Shown: one piece after another, positions 20,635 to 33,522 of the stretch
Layout of the letters: each line of letters starts with the position of its first letter
Numbering within the stretch: position 1 is the stretch's first letter
Assembly (NCBI GenBank): GCA_030789695.1
Contig: CM061141.1
Span: forward strand, 165,259,579 to 165,323,578
DNA: 64,000 nucleotides
Origin: Scilla litardierei
Taxonomy: Eukaryota; Streptophyta; Magnoliopsida; Asparagales; Asparagaceae
Direction: 5' to 3'
Position numbers and translations under genes: made by a program
The notes under the pieces: model-generated
Seen by the model: the letters and a program-made list of their open reading frames with translations, nothing else
Databases searched by the model: none
Told to the model about the DNA's origin: nothing

Positions 20635-22243
20635 TGCTTGAACGCGTCTCAAGTATGTGATGCTTAAGCGCTACTCCCAAGTGTAGGAGGACGTCATGTA
20701 ATAAATTTATATCCGGTGAGACCGGGTCGGATCACGGGGACAAGTCGTTTTGCAATCACAAGTTCAATTAATAAAGGAGAGATAAAGACGAAACTACAAC
20801 CAACTAAGCTAATGGTGGAAATGCGCGTGAAAATGTGGGTGAGACCATCTACCAAACCAACATCCTAGGGTTCGAGAATCGGAGAGGAAAATAGGCGAGG
20901 AAGCTTGTGTGGTGTTCGGGAATGAGGTTGCTAAACATATGGGTTCAATCCGAGGATAACTCAATTGTTTTTCTGGCTAAGGAAAGCGCAATCGGTGGAT
21001 GTGTCATTTTAACAAACACTTGGTGTGCAATGAAAGTAGGGTATGGAAAATCGAGGTAATAAACAACCAAGCATATATGAATGATACCACTAGGCAAACT
21101 CCGCTCTAGGGATATCCACTAGGATCCCTAATTCAAAGTATATCCTAAAAATATCCTACCACATAAATTTTTAAACATGCAAGATTGAAATTCCATAGCC
21201 CAAGCAAGGAACATCACCACACAACCACACACAATGAGATCTAGCTACTCATAGCAATAAAAGAGACATTTTCATCTCTAAAAACCATCATCCAATATCA
21301 TTACAAATCACCAAATCAAAATACACAAAGAAAGGAAAAGAGTTCACCAAGATTTCCTAAGAAAAACATAAACTTTCTCTTCCAAAGTGCTCCTCCAAGC
21401 TTTCTTGCTTCTCTCCAATGGCCTCTAACCCTAAGAATGAAGAAGAAGGAGAGTGGAATGAGGGAAAAAGAGGGGAGGAAAGCCCAAGAAATAGACTCAG
21501 AATTTCGGGTCTGAAAACAGCCCAAACAGGTCGGATCCGCGCCCAAACCCACAACTAATGCCCAAATCTGCAGAAATTTTCAGCACCGCCACCCTGTCTT
21601 GCGAAAATTCTAGAAAAATCATCCGACCTCAGATTGACGTGTTCTAGGCGGCGATGGAACTGTAACAAAATGTACTCTAACAGAAAAATATCATTAGGCC
21701 GAAAAGTACACTGGAATGATAGCAAATTTCTTCACAAGAGGGGCAAATCTGTAGAAATTTTCAACACCGCCACCTTGTCTTACGAAAATTCTAGAAAAAT
21801 CATCCGACCTCGGAATGACGTGTTCCAGGCGGCGATGGAACCGCAACAAAGTGTAAAATACCAGAAAAATATCAGTATGTCGGAATATATACTGCAATGA
21901 TAGCAGAATTCTGCACAAGAGGAGAAAAGCAGACTTTCTAGCCCAGAATTTTCAGCACCGTCACATTGTCTTTCAAAAAATGCAGTAAATTGCTCCGACC
22001 TCCAAATATTCTGGAAAAATATGCGTTGGAATCGGGACTTCACAAAATTCAATTGAAATATAATAGAAGACCAAAATGAAGATGCTAATAAGCTGTAAAA
22101 ATTATGTTTTAAGCATATAAAACGGTAAGCTCCAATATTAAGTGATATCATCAAAATACGTGTTTCGGAGCCAAAATGAATACAAATTATGCACAAAATG
22201 TCATCTAATGAGGGGTAAAATATACAATATTGAACCCTAATCA
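20635..22243 (-). repeat. 3' LTR of Athila-like element (1609 bp)
   Basis: The plus-strand reading starts TGCTTGAACGCG and ends CCCTAATCA. Its first ~170 bp (20635-20807) have no counterpart in the right LTR; from GCTAATGGTGG at 20808 on, the two copies align. The extra part carries a CTCCCAAGTGTAGGAGG word. Confidence 0.75.
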
Positions 22244-23422
22244 CACTCCCTAATTAGCTTTTTGCTAGTCCCTAGCAAAACAAGCGATATATTCGGATTC
22301 ACAATATAGCACACATAAAACTCCACAATATTCATGGCACATGAAAATTTTTCAATATAAACTCAATTCCAATATACCAACTCATAAAAGAGAGCAAATC
22401 CAAGACCAAAACTTCAATATGGCTCAAACCAACAAAGTACAAGCAAATTTTGCATTCATTGAGATTAAAACATAAGCGTGTCATAGTATCACAATCTTCA
22501 AGAACTTGGCCAAAAATAACACTTAGCTTTCTTAATTCATGGTAGTTTGATATGTGGATCATTTTTATTCATATATTTTTAATATGAAACTTAGAATGAC
22601 CAATGTAACGAGGGTTCGGTCAATGACTCCCAAATCAGAAGATTTTGGGGCATTGGGCCAAAAAGGACCATGTGGACCTAGTAACTCGAATCACCTAAGA
22701 TTCACTTATTTTTCTCTCGTGCACTCCCCTAAATCCTATCTTTCGACACGAATCCCCAATGTTTCATGAGGACCCGGCTACTTGACAAAACTAGAAGAAC
22801 GATGCACTTATTCTTTTTTCTTTTTCTTTTTCTTTTTCTTTTCTTTCTCTTTTTTCTTTTTTTTTTTGATCCAACACACCAATCAACCACTCCTCAAACA
22901 TAAACCAAGCGTATATCTAAGGCCAAATTCCATCAAATTGAACACCAATCTACACTAATGACTTAATCCAACTTGTGTATCACAAAGTTTGTACAAAACT
23001 AATCCAAACCACATCGAAGACAAAATTCATCGAATTATGCACTAGTTTTATGAATAGCATATTAAAATTGATCTCATGAAGAAAAAGCAATAAAATGCAT
23101 GACAATCACAATTTAGGAATTTGAACATAACATTTGAACCCGAAAACATGCACGAAAATGAAACAAGCAAGGGACTAAGCAAATAACTAGCAAGAGAGCA
23201 AGGAGTGTAAATGATATACTTGCAAAATGATTGGTGATGTCAAAATGGATGTCTCCAAAAAAACAAAAAAAAATTAAACCAAAAACAACTAACTAAACAT
23301 CCTAAAACCACATACTACTCCCCCCAACTAAAGACAAACATTGTCCTCAATGTTGAAAGAGAATACGTTTATTGAATTAAAACTATCCTAGAAAGCATAT
23401 AAAGTACAAAAATTTAAATTTT
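22244..23422. other. Athila-like interior, non-coding
   Basis: AT-rich sequence with a pyrimidine tract near 22810-22865. At about 23318-23353 the minus strand carries a TTGAGGACAATG...AGTTGGGGGGAG module, well known downstream of gag in Athila elements. No ORF supported. Confidence 0.6.
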
Positions 23423-24523
23423 CTACACTACTGGATAGAAGTCACCGGGGTCAAAAGGCGGATCACATATGTCCAACGGTGGAGGAAGTAGCTCAATTAG
23501 ATCCTTACGCTCCTCTGCGAGCATCTTCCCTCCACGAATCACTTTGGACTCTAGCAACACAACTCCAAGCATCTCTCTAAAATATGCGACCATGTCCTGC
23601 AAGAGATGAGCTGTATCAATCCAAAGTGGGCACCGTTGCCTTTCGATGAAAGTGACCCAAATATAATCGTCAAAGTAAAATAAGGAATTTGAAATATGTT
23701 GACGAAAACTCCCTAAAATGGTTGCATCCATCTCGATACAATGCTCCACCACGGGGGAAAGGAATGAATGATCTTGGGACCAGACCAGGGGAAGGCACGT
23801 TTCAGGCTCTACTAAAATGATCGATGAGCTCGTGGCCATACTTGGCTCCTCCTCCTGTCCATCCAAAATATCACACTCGTCCTCTCCATCTTTGCACACA
23901 ATACCTGCGAGTGAAGAAGAGTCCAAATCAGATAATAAATTTTTTTGAGTGGTTGGATTGCATTCTCCCAAGCAAAAGGCAAGCAATGCAAGACTAGAAA
24001 TGATCTCCTGAATATACTGGCTCCGAGTCTCCATGCTCCGAAGAAAGTATCGGGATTGAGCATCATGTGTCTGAATTAGCAATTGAAGCTCCTCGCCCAA
24101 GGGTTGCAAAGGTGCGTCCACGCTTGGTTCTCCTTGGTCAAGGCATGCTCCAACGACATCATAATGAAGCACTAACGGCTCACTCCCTGCAGTCCCATCC
24201 AATGGTCAGACCATATCCTCCATGGACTCCGGGTACTCCCAAGCATCCTCAGGTGACATGTCAAAGAAAGCTCCATCGTCCATCATCGCCATGTAGTCCT
24301 GCATCTCCTCCCGCAGTCCCTCGTAGAAAAACTGGAAAAGATGGGCCATCGTGAATCCATGATGTGGACAACCGCTTAATAAATCCATTAACCTCCTCCA
24401 AGCTTGATAGAAGGATACACCATCAATTTGAGCAAAGCCGGCAATTTTGAGCTTCAAATAAGTGGTCCTGTGCAAAGAAAATGAAAGTGCATCATACAAA
24501 GAATTTATGTCGTTAAAGTCCAT
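23423..24523 (-). pseudogene. Athila-type gag-like ORF with one internal stop
   Basis: From the ATG at 24523 the frame gives a gag block: FAQIDGVSFYQAWRRLMDLL followed by SGCPHHGF and FFYEGL, the Athila gag signature (AW-R---LL--CPHHG). A single in-frame TGA at 24206 then separates it from a further 259 codons (24202-23423) in the same frame. The C-terminal part ends LPPPLDICDPPFDPGDFYPVV and is homologous to the ORF remnant in the element at 42681-58835. There is no protease or reverse transcriptase. The product would be a gag for a non-autonomous element. Confidence 0.7.
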
Positions 24524-24711
24524 AGCTTTTTTTGAATTTTTATAAAGGAAAATGAAAATAAAGATAGCAAAGGACTCAAAAAGTGAAAAATAAATAAAGA
24601 TGAAAGATAATAAATGGAAGATAAAGAATAAAAAAAGACTCACACTAAATAGTAGGATGTATCACGTCAAAATTTTCTAAATCAATAAAAATGTAAATGC
24701 AAAAACCGTTG

Positions 24712-24729
24712 TCCCCGGCAACGACGCCA
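24712..24729 (-). promoter_or_regulatory. Primer-binding site of Athila-like element
   Basis: TGGCGTCGTTGCCGGGGA on the minus strand, 6 nt from the LTR. Athila PBS sequences of this form pair with tRNA-Asp as I recall; here one base differs from the usual TGGCGCCGTT. Confidence 0.8.
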
Positions 24730-24735
24730 ATTTTA

Positions 24736-26176
24736 TGAGGTTGCTAATGGTGGAAATCCGCGTGAAAATGTGGGTGAGACCATCTACCAAACCAACATCC
24801 TAGGGTTCGAGAATCGGAGAGGGAAATAGGTGAGGAAGCTTGTGTGGTGTGTGATTAGGTTGCTAAACATATGGGTTCAATCCGAGGATAACTCAATTGT
24901 CTTTCCGGCTAAGGAAAGCGCAATCGGTGGATGTGTCATGTTAACAAACACTTGGTGTGCAATGAAAGTAGGGTAAGGAAAATCGAGATAATAAACAGCC
25001 AAGCATATATGAATGGTACCACTAGGCAAACTCCACTCTAGGGATATCCACTAGGATCCCTAATTCAAAGTATATCCCAAAAATATCCTACCACATAAAC
25101 TTTTAAACATGCAAGATTGAAATTCCATAGCCCAAGCAAGGAACATCACCACACAACCACACACAATGAGATGTAGCTACTCATAGCAATAAAAGAGACA
25201 TTTTCATCTCTAAAAACCATCATCCAATATCATTACAAATCACCAAATCAAAATACACAAAGAAAGGGAAAGAGTTCACCAAGATTTCTCTAAGAAAAAC
25301 ATAAACTTTCTCTTCCAAAGTGCTCCTCCAAGCTTTCTTGCTCCTCTCCAATGGCCTCTAACCCTAAGAATGAAGAAGAATGAGAGTGGAATGAGGGAAA
25401 AAGAGGGGAGGAAAGCCCAAGAAATAGACTCAGAATTTTGGGTCTGAAAACAGCTCAAACGGGTCGGATCCGCGCCCAAACCCGCAACTAATGCCCAAAT
25501 CTGCAGAAATTTTCAGCACCGCCACCCTTTCTTGTGAAAATTCTAGAAAAATCATCCGACCTCGGATTGATGTTTTCTAGGCGGCGATGGAACCGTAACA
25601 AAGTGTACTCTAACAGAAAAATATCATTAGGCCGAAAAGTACAATGGAATGATAGCAAATTTCTTCACAAGAGGGGCAAATCTGCAGAAATTTTCAGCAC
25701 CGCCACCATGTCTTGCGAAAATTCTAGAAAAATCATCCGACCTCGGAATGACATGTTCCAGGCGGTGATGGAACCGTAACAAAGTGTAGAATACCAGAAA
25801 AATATCATTATATCGTAATATATCCTGCAATGATAGCAGATTCTGCACAAGAGGGGAAAAGCAGACTTTCTAGCCCAGAAATTTTCAGCACCGTCACATT
25901 GTCTTACAAAAAATGCAGTAAATTGCTCCGACCTCCAAAAATTCTGGAAAAATATGCGTTGGAATCGGGACTTCACAAAATTCAACTGAAAAAATAATAG
26001 AAGACCAAGATGAAGATGCTAATAAGCTGTAAAAATTATGTTTTAAGCATATAAAAACGGTAAGCTCCAATATTAAGTGATATCATCAAAATGCGCGTAT
26101 CGGAGCCAAAATGAATACATTATGTACAAAATGTCATCTAATGAGGGGTAAAATATACAATATTGAACCCTAATCA
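24736..26176 (-). repeat. 5' LTR of Athila-like element (1441 bp)
   Basis: The plus-strand reading starts TGAGGTTGCTAATGG and ends CCCTAATCA. It is adjacent to the PBS at the usual distance. It lacks the ~170 bp found at the outer end of the other LTR. Both LTRs contain a duplicated ~190-bp segment around the word ATTTTCAGCACCGCCACC (three copies). Confidence 0.8.
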
Positions 26177-27845
26177 GTGTGCAAGCGACTGAGGAGGTGG
26201 TTCTTCCCCAGCGTAGCTCCAAGAAAATCAAGGGATGTCGGCGTTTGTTTCTCCATTGGGGGAGGTTTTGAAGGATGGGGCGAGCGGAGGTTCGAATGGT
26301 TGGGGGGATTTCAGGAGATTGGCGAGAAATCCTTTAAGGAGGTATGTATGGGTGCTGCGGATTTGGATGATCGTTGCTCTGCCATGGTGGAGGAGGAGAC
26401 TGGGATAGAAGACGATGTGTTGGTTTCTAAGAAGGGTGATTGGGATAGCATTTCTTTCTCCCCAGCATTCAAGGATCGGCTTTGCCGGAGATGCGAGAGG
26501 GCGGTCATTGTTAAACTTCTTGGGAGATTTGTGTCGATTTCTTTTCTAGAAGCTAAACTCAGAGTGTTGTGGAAGCCTAAGGGGAATTTGGATTTCATTG
26601 AATTGGGGGAGGGATATGTCATGGTGAAGTTTAGTTGTGAAGAAGACATAATGTTTGTGATTGAGGAGGGGCCATGGATGGTTCTTGGCAGGTATTTGAT
26701 GATCCGTAATTGGGTGCCAGAATTTTCGCCTTCGGAGGCGGAGATTGGATCGACGACAGTCTGGATCATATTTCCGTTCTTACCAGTGGAGTACTATGAT
26801 CAGAAAGTCCTGAAGATGATGGGGAATTGTATTGGGAAGATCGTGAAGATAGATTTGAATACCAAGCTGGTCATGAAGGCTAGATTTGCAAGAGTGTGTG
26901 TTGAAATTGACCTCAGCAAGCCTTTGAAGACGAAGATTTTGGTTGAGGACCGTTGGCAAGAAGTTCAGTATGAGGGGCTTGGTTTGATTTGCTTCAGATG
27001 CGGAAGAGTGGGACACAATGAGCCATGCCCTTTCAAGGGTCCTGTTGGTCAGGAGCAGGATGGAGGTGTGAGGGAGGTTGTTGGTGAGAAGTCTTCGGAG
27101 GATTCGAAGGGGGAGGAATATAATCAAGATGTGGGGAGCTATAAACCTGAGTTTGGTCCTTGGATGTTGGCTAACGATAGGCGTGTCCGCAAAAGTGTGG
27201 GGAAACCGAGGAGTTTTGGCTCTGAAGGGAGAGGTAACAGCTCAGAGTTTGGTTCTCGTTTCTCTATTTTAGCTCAGAATTCTGTGGGTGTTGACAAGGG
27301 TGCAGTTAATTTGGAAGTGGGGGGAGAAGTTTCACATGCTATGGTTTTGTCTGTTAGGGGAAAGGAAAGGGGACATGGGAGCTTGGAAACCAGAAAGAAA
27401 CAGGGAGAGGAGTTCTCTTTTAGTAGCCATGTGGATGGTTTGGGTGCGAATTTGAGGAAAGGGAAGCATAGTCTAGCTTTATCTTCTTTAGTAAAGAGTA
27501 GAGTACCTTACAATGGGAGGCTGGGGAAAGTTACGATTGATAATGGGGATATGATTATGTATTCACCAAAAGGTATCAACTCTGTATCTTCTTCTAAGCA
27601 TTTTTGTTTGGAGAAGCCGGACCAATACACAGAGTTACTGGTGGAAAGAGAAAGCCCCTGGGGGATATCTCTAATGCAGCAGGGAGCTCCTCTCCCTCTT
27701 TGTTAGGGAAATGTTCTTTGAGGGAAGGGAAGGAGAAAGCTACTGGAGTTGTTCAGAGTAGCTTGGTGTTGGGAGCTGAGGCTCCTTTCCTCTGAGTTAC
27801 CCTTGCTAGCTGGGTGTTGTGCTAGGCTTTGATGATTGGTTGATT

Positions 27846-30800
27846 ATGGATATATTATTCTGGAATTGCAGGGGGGCAGCAAAGAAGTCTTTCAACATGG
27901 AAATTAAGGAGTTGATTCTGGTTCACAAGCCTGATATACTTGTTATAGCTGAGCCTAGAATTTCAGGTGAGGAAGCTAAGAAAGTAATCAGTAGATTGAA
28001 GTTTGAGGGAGTTTTTGTGGTGGATGCTGTAGGCTTTTTTTGGGGGTATCTGGCTGTTGTGGGACAAGAGGGCTTTGGATATATAGGTTTTGTTCTATTC
28101 GGAGCATTTTATCCATGGGATTATTAAGAAACAGGGATTTGTGGATGTGGCTTTATCTGTTGTTTATGCTAGCCCTCACAGAGCTCTAAGGTGGAGAATG
28201 TATGAAGAGCTGAAGAGCCTGAGTTCTTCTATGAATTTGGCTTGGGTTTTGATAGGGGATTTTAATGATTATATAGGGTCGAAGGAGAAGTTTGGAGGTG
28301 CCCCCCGGTCTATGAGTAGATGTAAGAGATTTAGTGATTTTTTATCTGCTTGTGGTATGCTGGATATTGGGTTCAATGGAGGGCCGTTTACTTGGTGTAA
28401 TCAGAGACTTGGGAGGGCCAGGGGTTTTGAAAGGCTGGATAGAGCAGTGGCAAATGCTGAATGGTGCACATTATTCACTGAAGCTCAGCTTTGTCACTTG
28501 CCCAGATTTTTTCGGATCACTGTCCTATTCTTTTGAGGGGTAAGCCTGATGTAAATTCTATCCATTCCTCTCGTCCGTTCAGATTCCAAGCCATGTGGTT
28601 GCAGGAGGAGGATTTAAGGAGTTTGTGGGGAATGCTTGGGGTGGTAAGGAAGCTGATTTCGCTGGTAAGGCTGAGGATTTTGTAGACAAAGTTAAGGAGT
28701 GGAATAGAAATGTCTTCGGAAATCTGTTCAAGAGAAAGAGATGGCTCAGAAACAGAATTGTTGGGGTGCAAAGGGAGCTGATGAATATGGATACTCATTA
28801 TCTCAGGATGGTTGAGAAGGATCTCATTAGTAAGTATGAGAGGGCCGTTTCCCAGGAAGAGATGTTTTGGTTTCAGAAGTCCAGATGCAGCTGATTTGCT
28901 CAGGGTGATAGGAACACTAGGTTCTTTCACCTCTCTACTCTTTGCAAGAGGAAGAAGCTGAAGATGATGATGTTAAAGGATGAAGAGGGGAGGTGGTTTT
29001 CTGAAGCGGATGATATCCTCTCTTTATGCAATAATTTTGTGAGAAAGCTTTTTTGTGAGGATATTGGGTCAGGTGATGGGATTACTCATTCTGTGTGCCA
29101 GAAGATCTCTGAGGAGGAGTCTGCTGGGTTAGAAGAGGTGGTAGCTGAAGGGGAGGTCCAGAGGGCTCTTTTTCTTATGAAGCCTTGGAAGGCGCCTGGG
29201 GTGGATGGTCTTCATGCGTGATTTTTTCAGCAGTTTTGGCCTAAGGTGAAGGAGGACATGTTTAAGTTAGTCAGGGAGGCCTTTGAGACTGGGAGATTTA
29301 ATAAAGTTCTTAACAAGACTCTTATAGTGCTGATTCCTAAAGTCAATCATCCCGAATAATTGAGGCAATTTAGACCCATTAGTCTGATCCCAGTGGCATA
29401 CAAGGTCATTGCAAAGGTTATGGTGGGAAGGCTCTGTGGAGTGATGCAGTCTTTAATTAGTCCTAATTAATCTAGCTTCGTTCCTGGGAGATAGATTATG
29501 GATAATATCATCATGGCTCAAAAATTAGTCCACTCTATTAGAAGATCTAAGAGGACGGAGGGGTTAATAGTTGTGAAGATTGACTTGGAGACAGCTTATG
29601 ATAAGATAAGCTAGTATTTTTAGAGGAAACTTTGTGGATGTTTGGACTCCCTGAGAAATGTATTAAGCTTATCATGTTCTGTGTTTCTAGCCCTCAACTA
29701 TCAGTGTTATAGGAGGGTGGAGCTACGGAATGGATTAGTCCGCAAAGGGGCTTAAGGCAGGTAGATCCCCTTAGCCCGTTTTTATTTGTGTTATATATGG
29801 AAAGACTGAGTATGCTTATTCAGGATTCTACTCTTAATGGAAGATGGAAACCTATAGGGGTCAAGGAGAGGGGGCGAGGAATATCTCATTTGCTTTTTGC
29901 TGATGATTTGCTGCTTTTTGGGAGAGCCTCCGAGAAGCAAGTGCTTGAGATGAAGAGGGTACTTGAGAATTTTTGTAAGGCATCAGGCTCTAGTATCAGC
30001 TTTGACAAATCCAAGTGTTTCATATCTCCTGCTGCAGGTAGGAGGCACATGCTGAAGATTGGGAGGCTGCTTGGCATTGCTACTACGGGAGATTTGGGTA
30101 CTTATCTTGGGGTTCCAGTTGCGCACAAGAGAGTATCTAAGAGCACCTACAACAGCATAGTTGATAATGTTAGCAGAAAATGACTGGATGGAAGGCCAAG
30201 ATGCTCAGTTTGGCTGGAAGAGCTACTCTAATTCAATCAGTTACATCCGCAATCCCTACTTGCTTGATGAGGACGGCCAAGATACCAGATCATACGTGCC
30301 ATATAATTGATAGGCTGAACAAGCAGTTTCTGTGGGGTAGTAGTAGTGAAGCCAGGAAATTACATTTGGTTAAATGGGATGATGTTTGTGCCCCCAAGAG
30401 GACGGGAGGATTGGGACTGAGGAGAATGAAGTTACATAATAATGTTATGTTACAAAGGCTTGCATGGAAATTTTTCTCTGAGCCAGATTCTCTTTTGGTG
30501 AATCTTATCAATGCTAAGTATAAAGTTGATGATGACGCTATTGGTTGGTTAAAGAACAATGCTGGTAACAAAGGTAATTGGTCTTTCCAATTCAAATCTA
30601 TCCTATTTGGTCTCAGAGCTCTTGTCAGAGGTATGATTAGTAGGATTGGGTCTGGAAAGTCAGTGTTTTTTTGGACAGATCCTTGGATTGGCAAACCATT
30701 GGTGGATTTGGTTACATTTGATCCTGAGAAGAACTCCAGCTTGGAAAGAGTAAGTGACTTTATCTCCTCTAATGGTAAGTGGAACTTGGAAAAGCTTCTC

Positions 30801-32884
30801 CTGGACGTGCCTGATTTTATTGCCCTTAAGATTATGGTGTATCCGCTGCAGAATATGGATGGGAAGAGGGATGTCTACATTTGGAAGGGGACTGCAAATG
30901 GGGTGTTCTCGTCTAGTTTAGCATATTATGAACTTCTGGAGGAGCAGACTTCTGATGATCTTTCTTGGATATGGAGTGTGCACATGCCAGCGAGATGGAG
31001 TTATTTTTTTTGGTTGGCTGCTAAAGAGAGATTGGTGACTGCTCACCTCAGATATCGTAGGGGGATTTCTAATAGTGAAGAATGCAAACTGTGTGGGGCT
31101 ATGGTGGAAGATGTTTTGCATGCAGTTAGGGACTGTATCAGGGCCAGAGAAGTATGGAAGATGATTATTCCGGCTCAGGATCAGGTGGTTTCTTTTGGAG
31201 CTGATCTTAAGGAATGGTTGCATTCAGGGCTTAAGGAGATTAAAGCAGCTGGTCAGAGGGTAATATATTGTTTAGCGTGGAGAATTTGGACTGATAGATG
31301 TGAAGCTGTTTTCCATCCCGATGCAAATAGGAGGGAGATTGCAAGTGTTGTTTGTAATATTTGTGTTCTAGCTGCGGAAGTTTGCCAGGCATTCAGGATA
31401 CAACCCAAGGTGAGGATGGAAGAGGGGCTTATCCGTTGGGTTCCACCGCCTGAGGAGTGGTTTAAGGTGTGTTTCAGAGTGTTTTCTCACTACAAAAGCG
31501 TTGACCGTGGACAACCCGGTCAACGTGGTCAAGGGGTCCGCTTGGGTCCTTCGGGTGTGTCGAGTCGGTGCAGATAAAACGCGAGTCGGAGTTGCGGATG
31601 ACGTGGAGCGCGTCGGCTGGGCCGAATCTGGATCCTCGGTCGCAAGGGGGGCGGGGGGAAGCCTCGACCCGGGTTGAGACGCTCGGCCTCGGACGGACGT
31701 GCTCGGCCTCGATCGTCCTGCTGGTTACGTGGCCGGTCGCGGGGCGGAGGGGAAGCCTCGGCCCGTGGATCTGATGTCCTCCTGCGTAGACGAGAACGCT
31801 CGTCAGGGGGGCCGGACCTTGGTTCCGGCCAAATCCCCTCCGATGCCTAAGTCAGACAGTGATCTGAAAGAGGAGGCCCGGCGGAGACGGTTCGACTCGA
31901 GAGGAGATCGGAACGGCGTCTACCGGCGCGAGCGGGGGAGGAAGGAATTTGGAATGGGGGAACTAGGTCGTTGATGGAGTACCTTAGGTTTTAGTTACCT
32001 GAGATGCGGTCCCCTGTCCAGTCGTCCTTCTAGCCCTTTTATAGACCTCCCGCCGTGATTGCCCCCGGCCCACGTCGCTCGTCCGCCCTCGATCGTGCCC
32101 CCTCAATCCCCCCCCGTCGCCGCTCCCTGCGCTATGCCAGCACCTCCCCATCACGGCCATTAAGTGGTAACGGGATCGGGGGAACGGTTATCGCTGGAGT
32201 GGGCGGGTGACTCGTGCGTTATCGGGGCCGGGTCGGATCGATATTTGGGGGCCCTCTATGGGACTTCGCCGGGCGGGCCTGATCGCGCAGATGGGCTTCC
32301 GATCGGCGGTCGGGCATCCAGGCTCGTATCTTTCGGGCTTCGTTTGGTGGGCTGTGCCTTTGGGCCTATGCTGTTGGGCCTTCGCAAAATAGACGTATCA
32401 AGGTGAATGTGGATGGCGCAGTGAAGGGAGGCTCTGGGTTGGTAGGAGTTGGAGGTGTCATCAGGTGCAGTGCAAGTACTTGGGTTGGGGGGCTCTCTGG
32501 CTTCTTGGGAACTTGTTCTGCTTTAGGGGCAGAGCTGCACGCTATTCTTTTAGGTCTTAGATGGGCTTGGAGTAGGGGATTCAAGAAGATCATTTGTGAG
32601 TCTGATGCATTGGAAGCGGTTAAGTTGATCGAAGTAGGGGATGTAGCTTTCCACCCCCTCGCAGCATAGTACTGGGCATTAGAGAGCTGAAGGATAAGCA
32701 ATGAGCTATTCGTGTTGTTTACATCCGAAGGGAGTCTAACTTCGTGGCTGATGGATTAGCGAAAATGTGTGTTCAGCTCGAGGATACCTTCATGGAGTTC
32801 CCACATCCCCCTGAGAGCATTTTGAAGGCGCTGGCTGATGATGTGCTGGGGGAGGGAGTTGAGAGAGGGCACATGTTGCCGTAA
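27846..32884 (+). pseudogene. LINE ORF2 (endonuclease, reverse transcriptase, RNase H), broken and interrupted
   Basis: It starts MDILFWNCRG at 27846. Endonuclease motifs are WNCRG, AEPRISG, GDFNDYIG and SDHCPIL (about 27846-28540). The reverse transcriptase spans about 29000-30180, with a DPLSPFLF block and the catalytic FADD at about 29898. A CKLCG...H..RDC zinc-binding region lies near 31085-31135. The RNase H domain begins before 31469 and continues after the solo LTR at 32401 with NVDGA, GAELHAILLGLRWAW and CESDALEAV. Stops at W and Q codons, frameshifts near 28040 and 32660, and the inserted LTR inactivate it. In plants, L1 ORF2 often has this RNase H. Confidence 0.88.
31470..32400 (+). 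repeat. Solo LTR of Tat-like family (931 bp) inside LINE ORF2
   Basis: It starts TGTTTCAGAGTG, ends GACGTATCA, and is flanked by AGGTG at 31465-31469 and 32401-32405. It is the same family as the LTR at 4302-5267. The orientation shown is the plus-strand TG...CA reading; relative to the element at 4302, where gag lies on the minus strand, the true element strand is minus. There is no internal sequence, so it is a product of LTR-LTR recombination. Confidence 0.92.
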
Positions 32885-32919
32885 GCTGGGGGTTTTATGT
32901 TTTAGTTTTCATTTTAATC

Positions 32920-32944
32920 AAAAAAAAAAAAGAATAGACTTGTT
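32920..32944 (+). repeat. LINE poly(A) tail and right target-site duplication
   Basis: Twelve A residues (32920-32931) are followed by GAATAGACTTGTT (32932-32944), which equals 20474-20486. Confidence 0.88.
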
Positions 32945-33522
32945 TAGGGTATCAAATAAGTCCGAGGAAGCTTGTAATGAGTTGAACGCTAAATTTCTTT
33001 ACCGTACTAACAACTCTACACAATAATTTAGTTTGAACCGATTATTGGTTCACTATAAGGGAGTCGAACTGGAACATATGCTCTGGTCTAACCTATCGAG
33101 CCTGGTCGAACCAAGCTCAAGCACGAGCCGAGTTCGAAAAACTAACGGTCCACTCGCATCCGGATGACGAAGTGCATTGACGAGTGTTGCCTCAATTTTG
33201 TTTATTTCTTTTTAATTATATTTCTTTTTAGAGAGGGAGGGAGGGATCCTTGGCTCAGCTAGTCTTCACTTTCCTAGCTCCAACACGGTCGGTCCCCCCA
33301 CGCCACTGAGTCCACTCCCACCAACTCCCCCAGACCCTTTTTCTCATGACAATCCTCGCACATTCACTCACATACAAATTTTGTAGAGGAAATAAAAAAA
33401 GAAACAGAGCATCTCTCCCCTCGTTTGTCATTATCCGTTCTACATTCACTCCTCTCCCTTTCTCACATCAAAGAGAGAAAGAGTGAGGGTGGGAATAGAA
33501 TCTCTCTAGCTTTCTGCCATTC
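32945..33522. other. Intergenic and probable NHL gene promoter/5' UTR
   Basis: This is the right flank of the LINE insertion. A TTAATTATATTTC stretch at about 33213-33225 could serve as a TATA region and is followed by CT-rich sequence, common in plant 5' UTRs (33400-33520). No exact promoter can be assigned. Confidence 0.35.

Larger units (their letters stand above)
20635..26176 (-). mobile_element. Non-autonomous Athila-like LTR element inside the LINE
   Basis: Long direct repeats (20635-22243 and 24736-26176) flank a 2.5 kb interior with a gag-like ORF and no pol. The PBS on the minus strand (24712-24729) matches the Athila type. GTGTG at 20630-20634 and 26177-26181 is the target-site duplication. 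The LTR copies are about 96-97% alike by eye, so the insertion is not very recent. It interrupts LINE ORF1. Confidence 0.82.
20581..27706 (+). pseudogene. LINE ORF1 (DUF4283, CCHC zinc knuckle), interrupted
   Basis: The likely start is ATG 20581. Its frame reaches the GTGTG duplication at 20634, and the same frame resumes after the Athila-like element at 26182, staying open for about 30 codons before a frameshift near 26255. The main frame (to 27706) carries a DUF4283-type block (FVIEEGPWMVLGRYLMIRNW), typical of plant L1 ORF1, then CFRCGRVGHNEPCP, a CCHC-type knuckle, near 26992. The C-terminal third is low complexity. ORF1 proteins bind the element RNA. Two small frameshifts in the N-terminal region and the 5.5 kb insertion make it non-functional. 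Confidence 0.8.
20487..32931 (+). mobile_element. L1-type LINE retrotransposon with two nested insertions
   Basis: The element runs from its 5' end at 20487 through ORF1 (DUF4283 plus CCHC) and ORF2 (endonuclease, reverse transcriptase, RNase H) to a poly(A) at 32920-32931, with matching 13-bp target-site duplications. Removing the two insertions (20635-26176 and 31470-32400, each with one duplication copy) leaves about 5.96 kb, the usual full length for plant L1. It is therefore full-length but inactive, because both ORFs carry stops and frameshifts. Confidence 0.88.
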
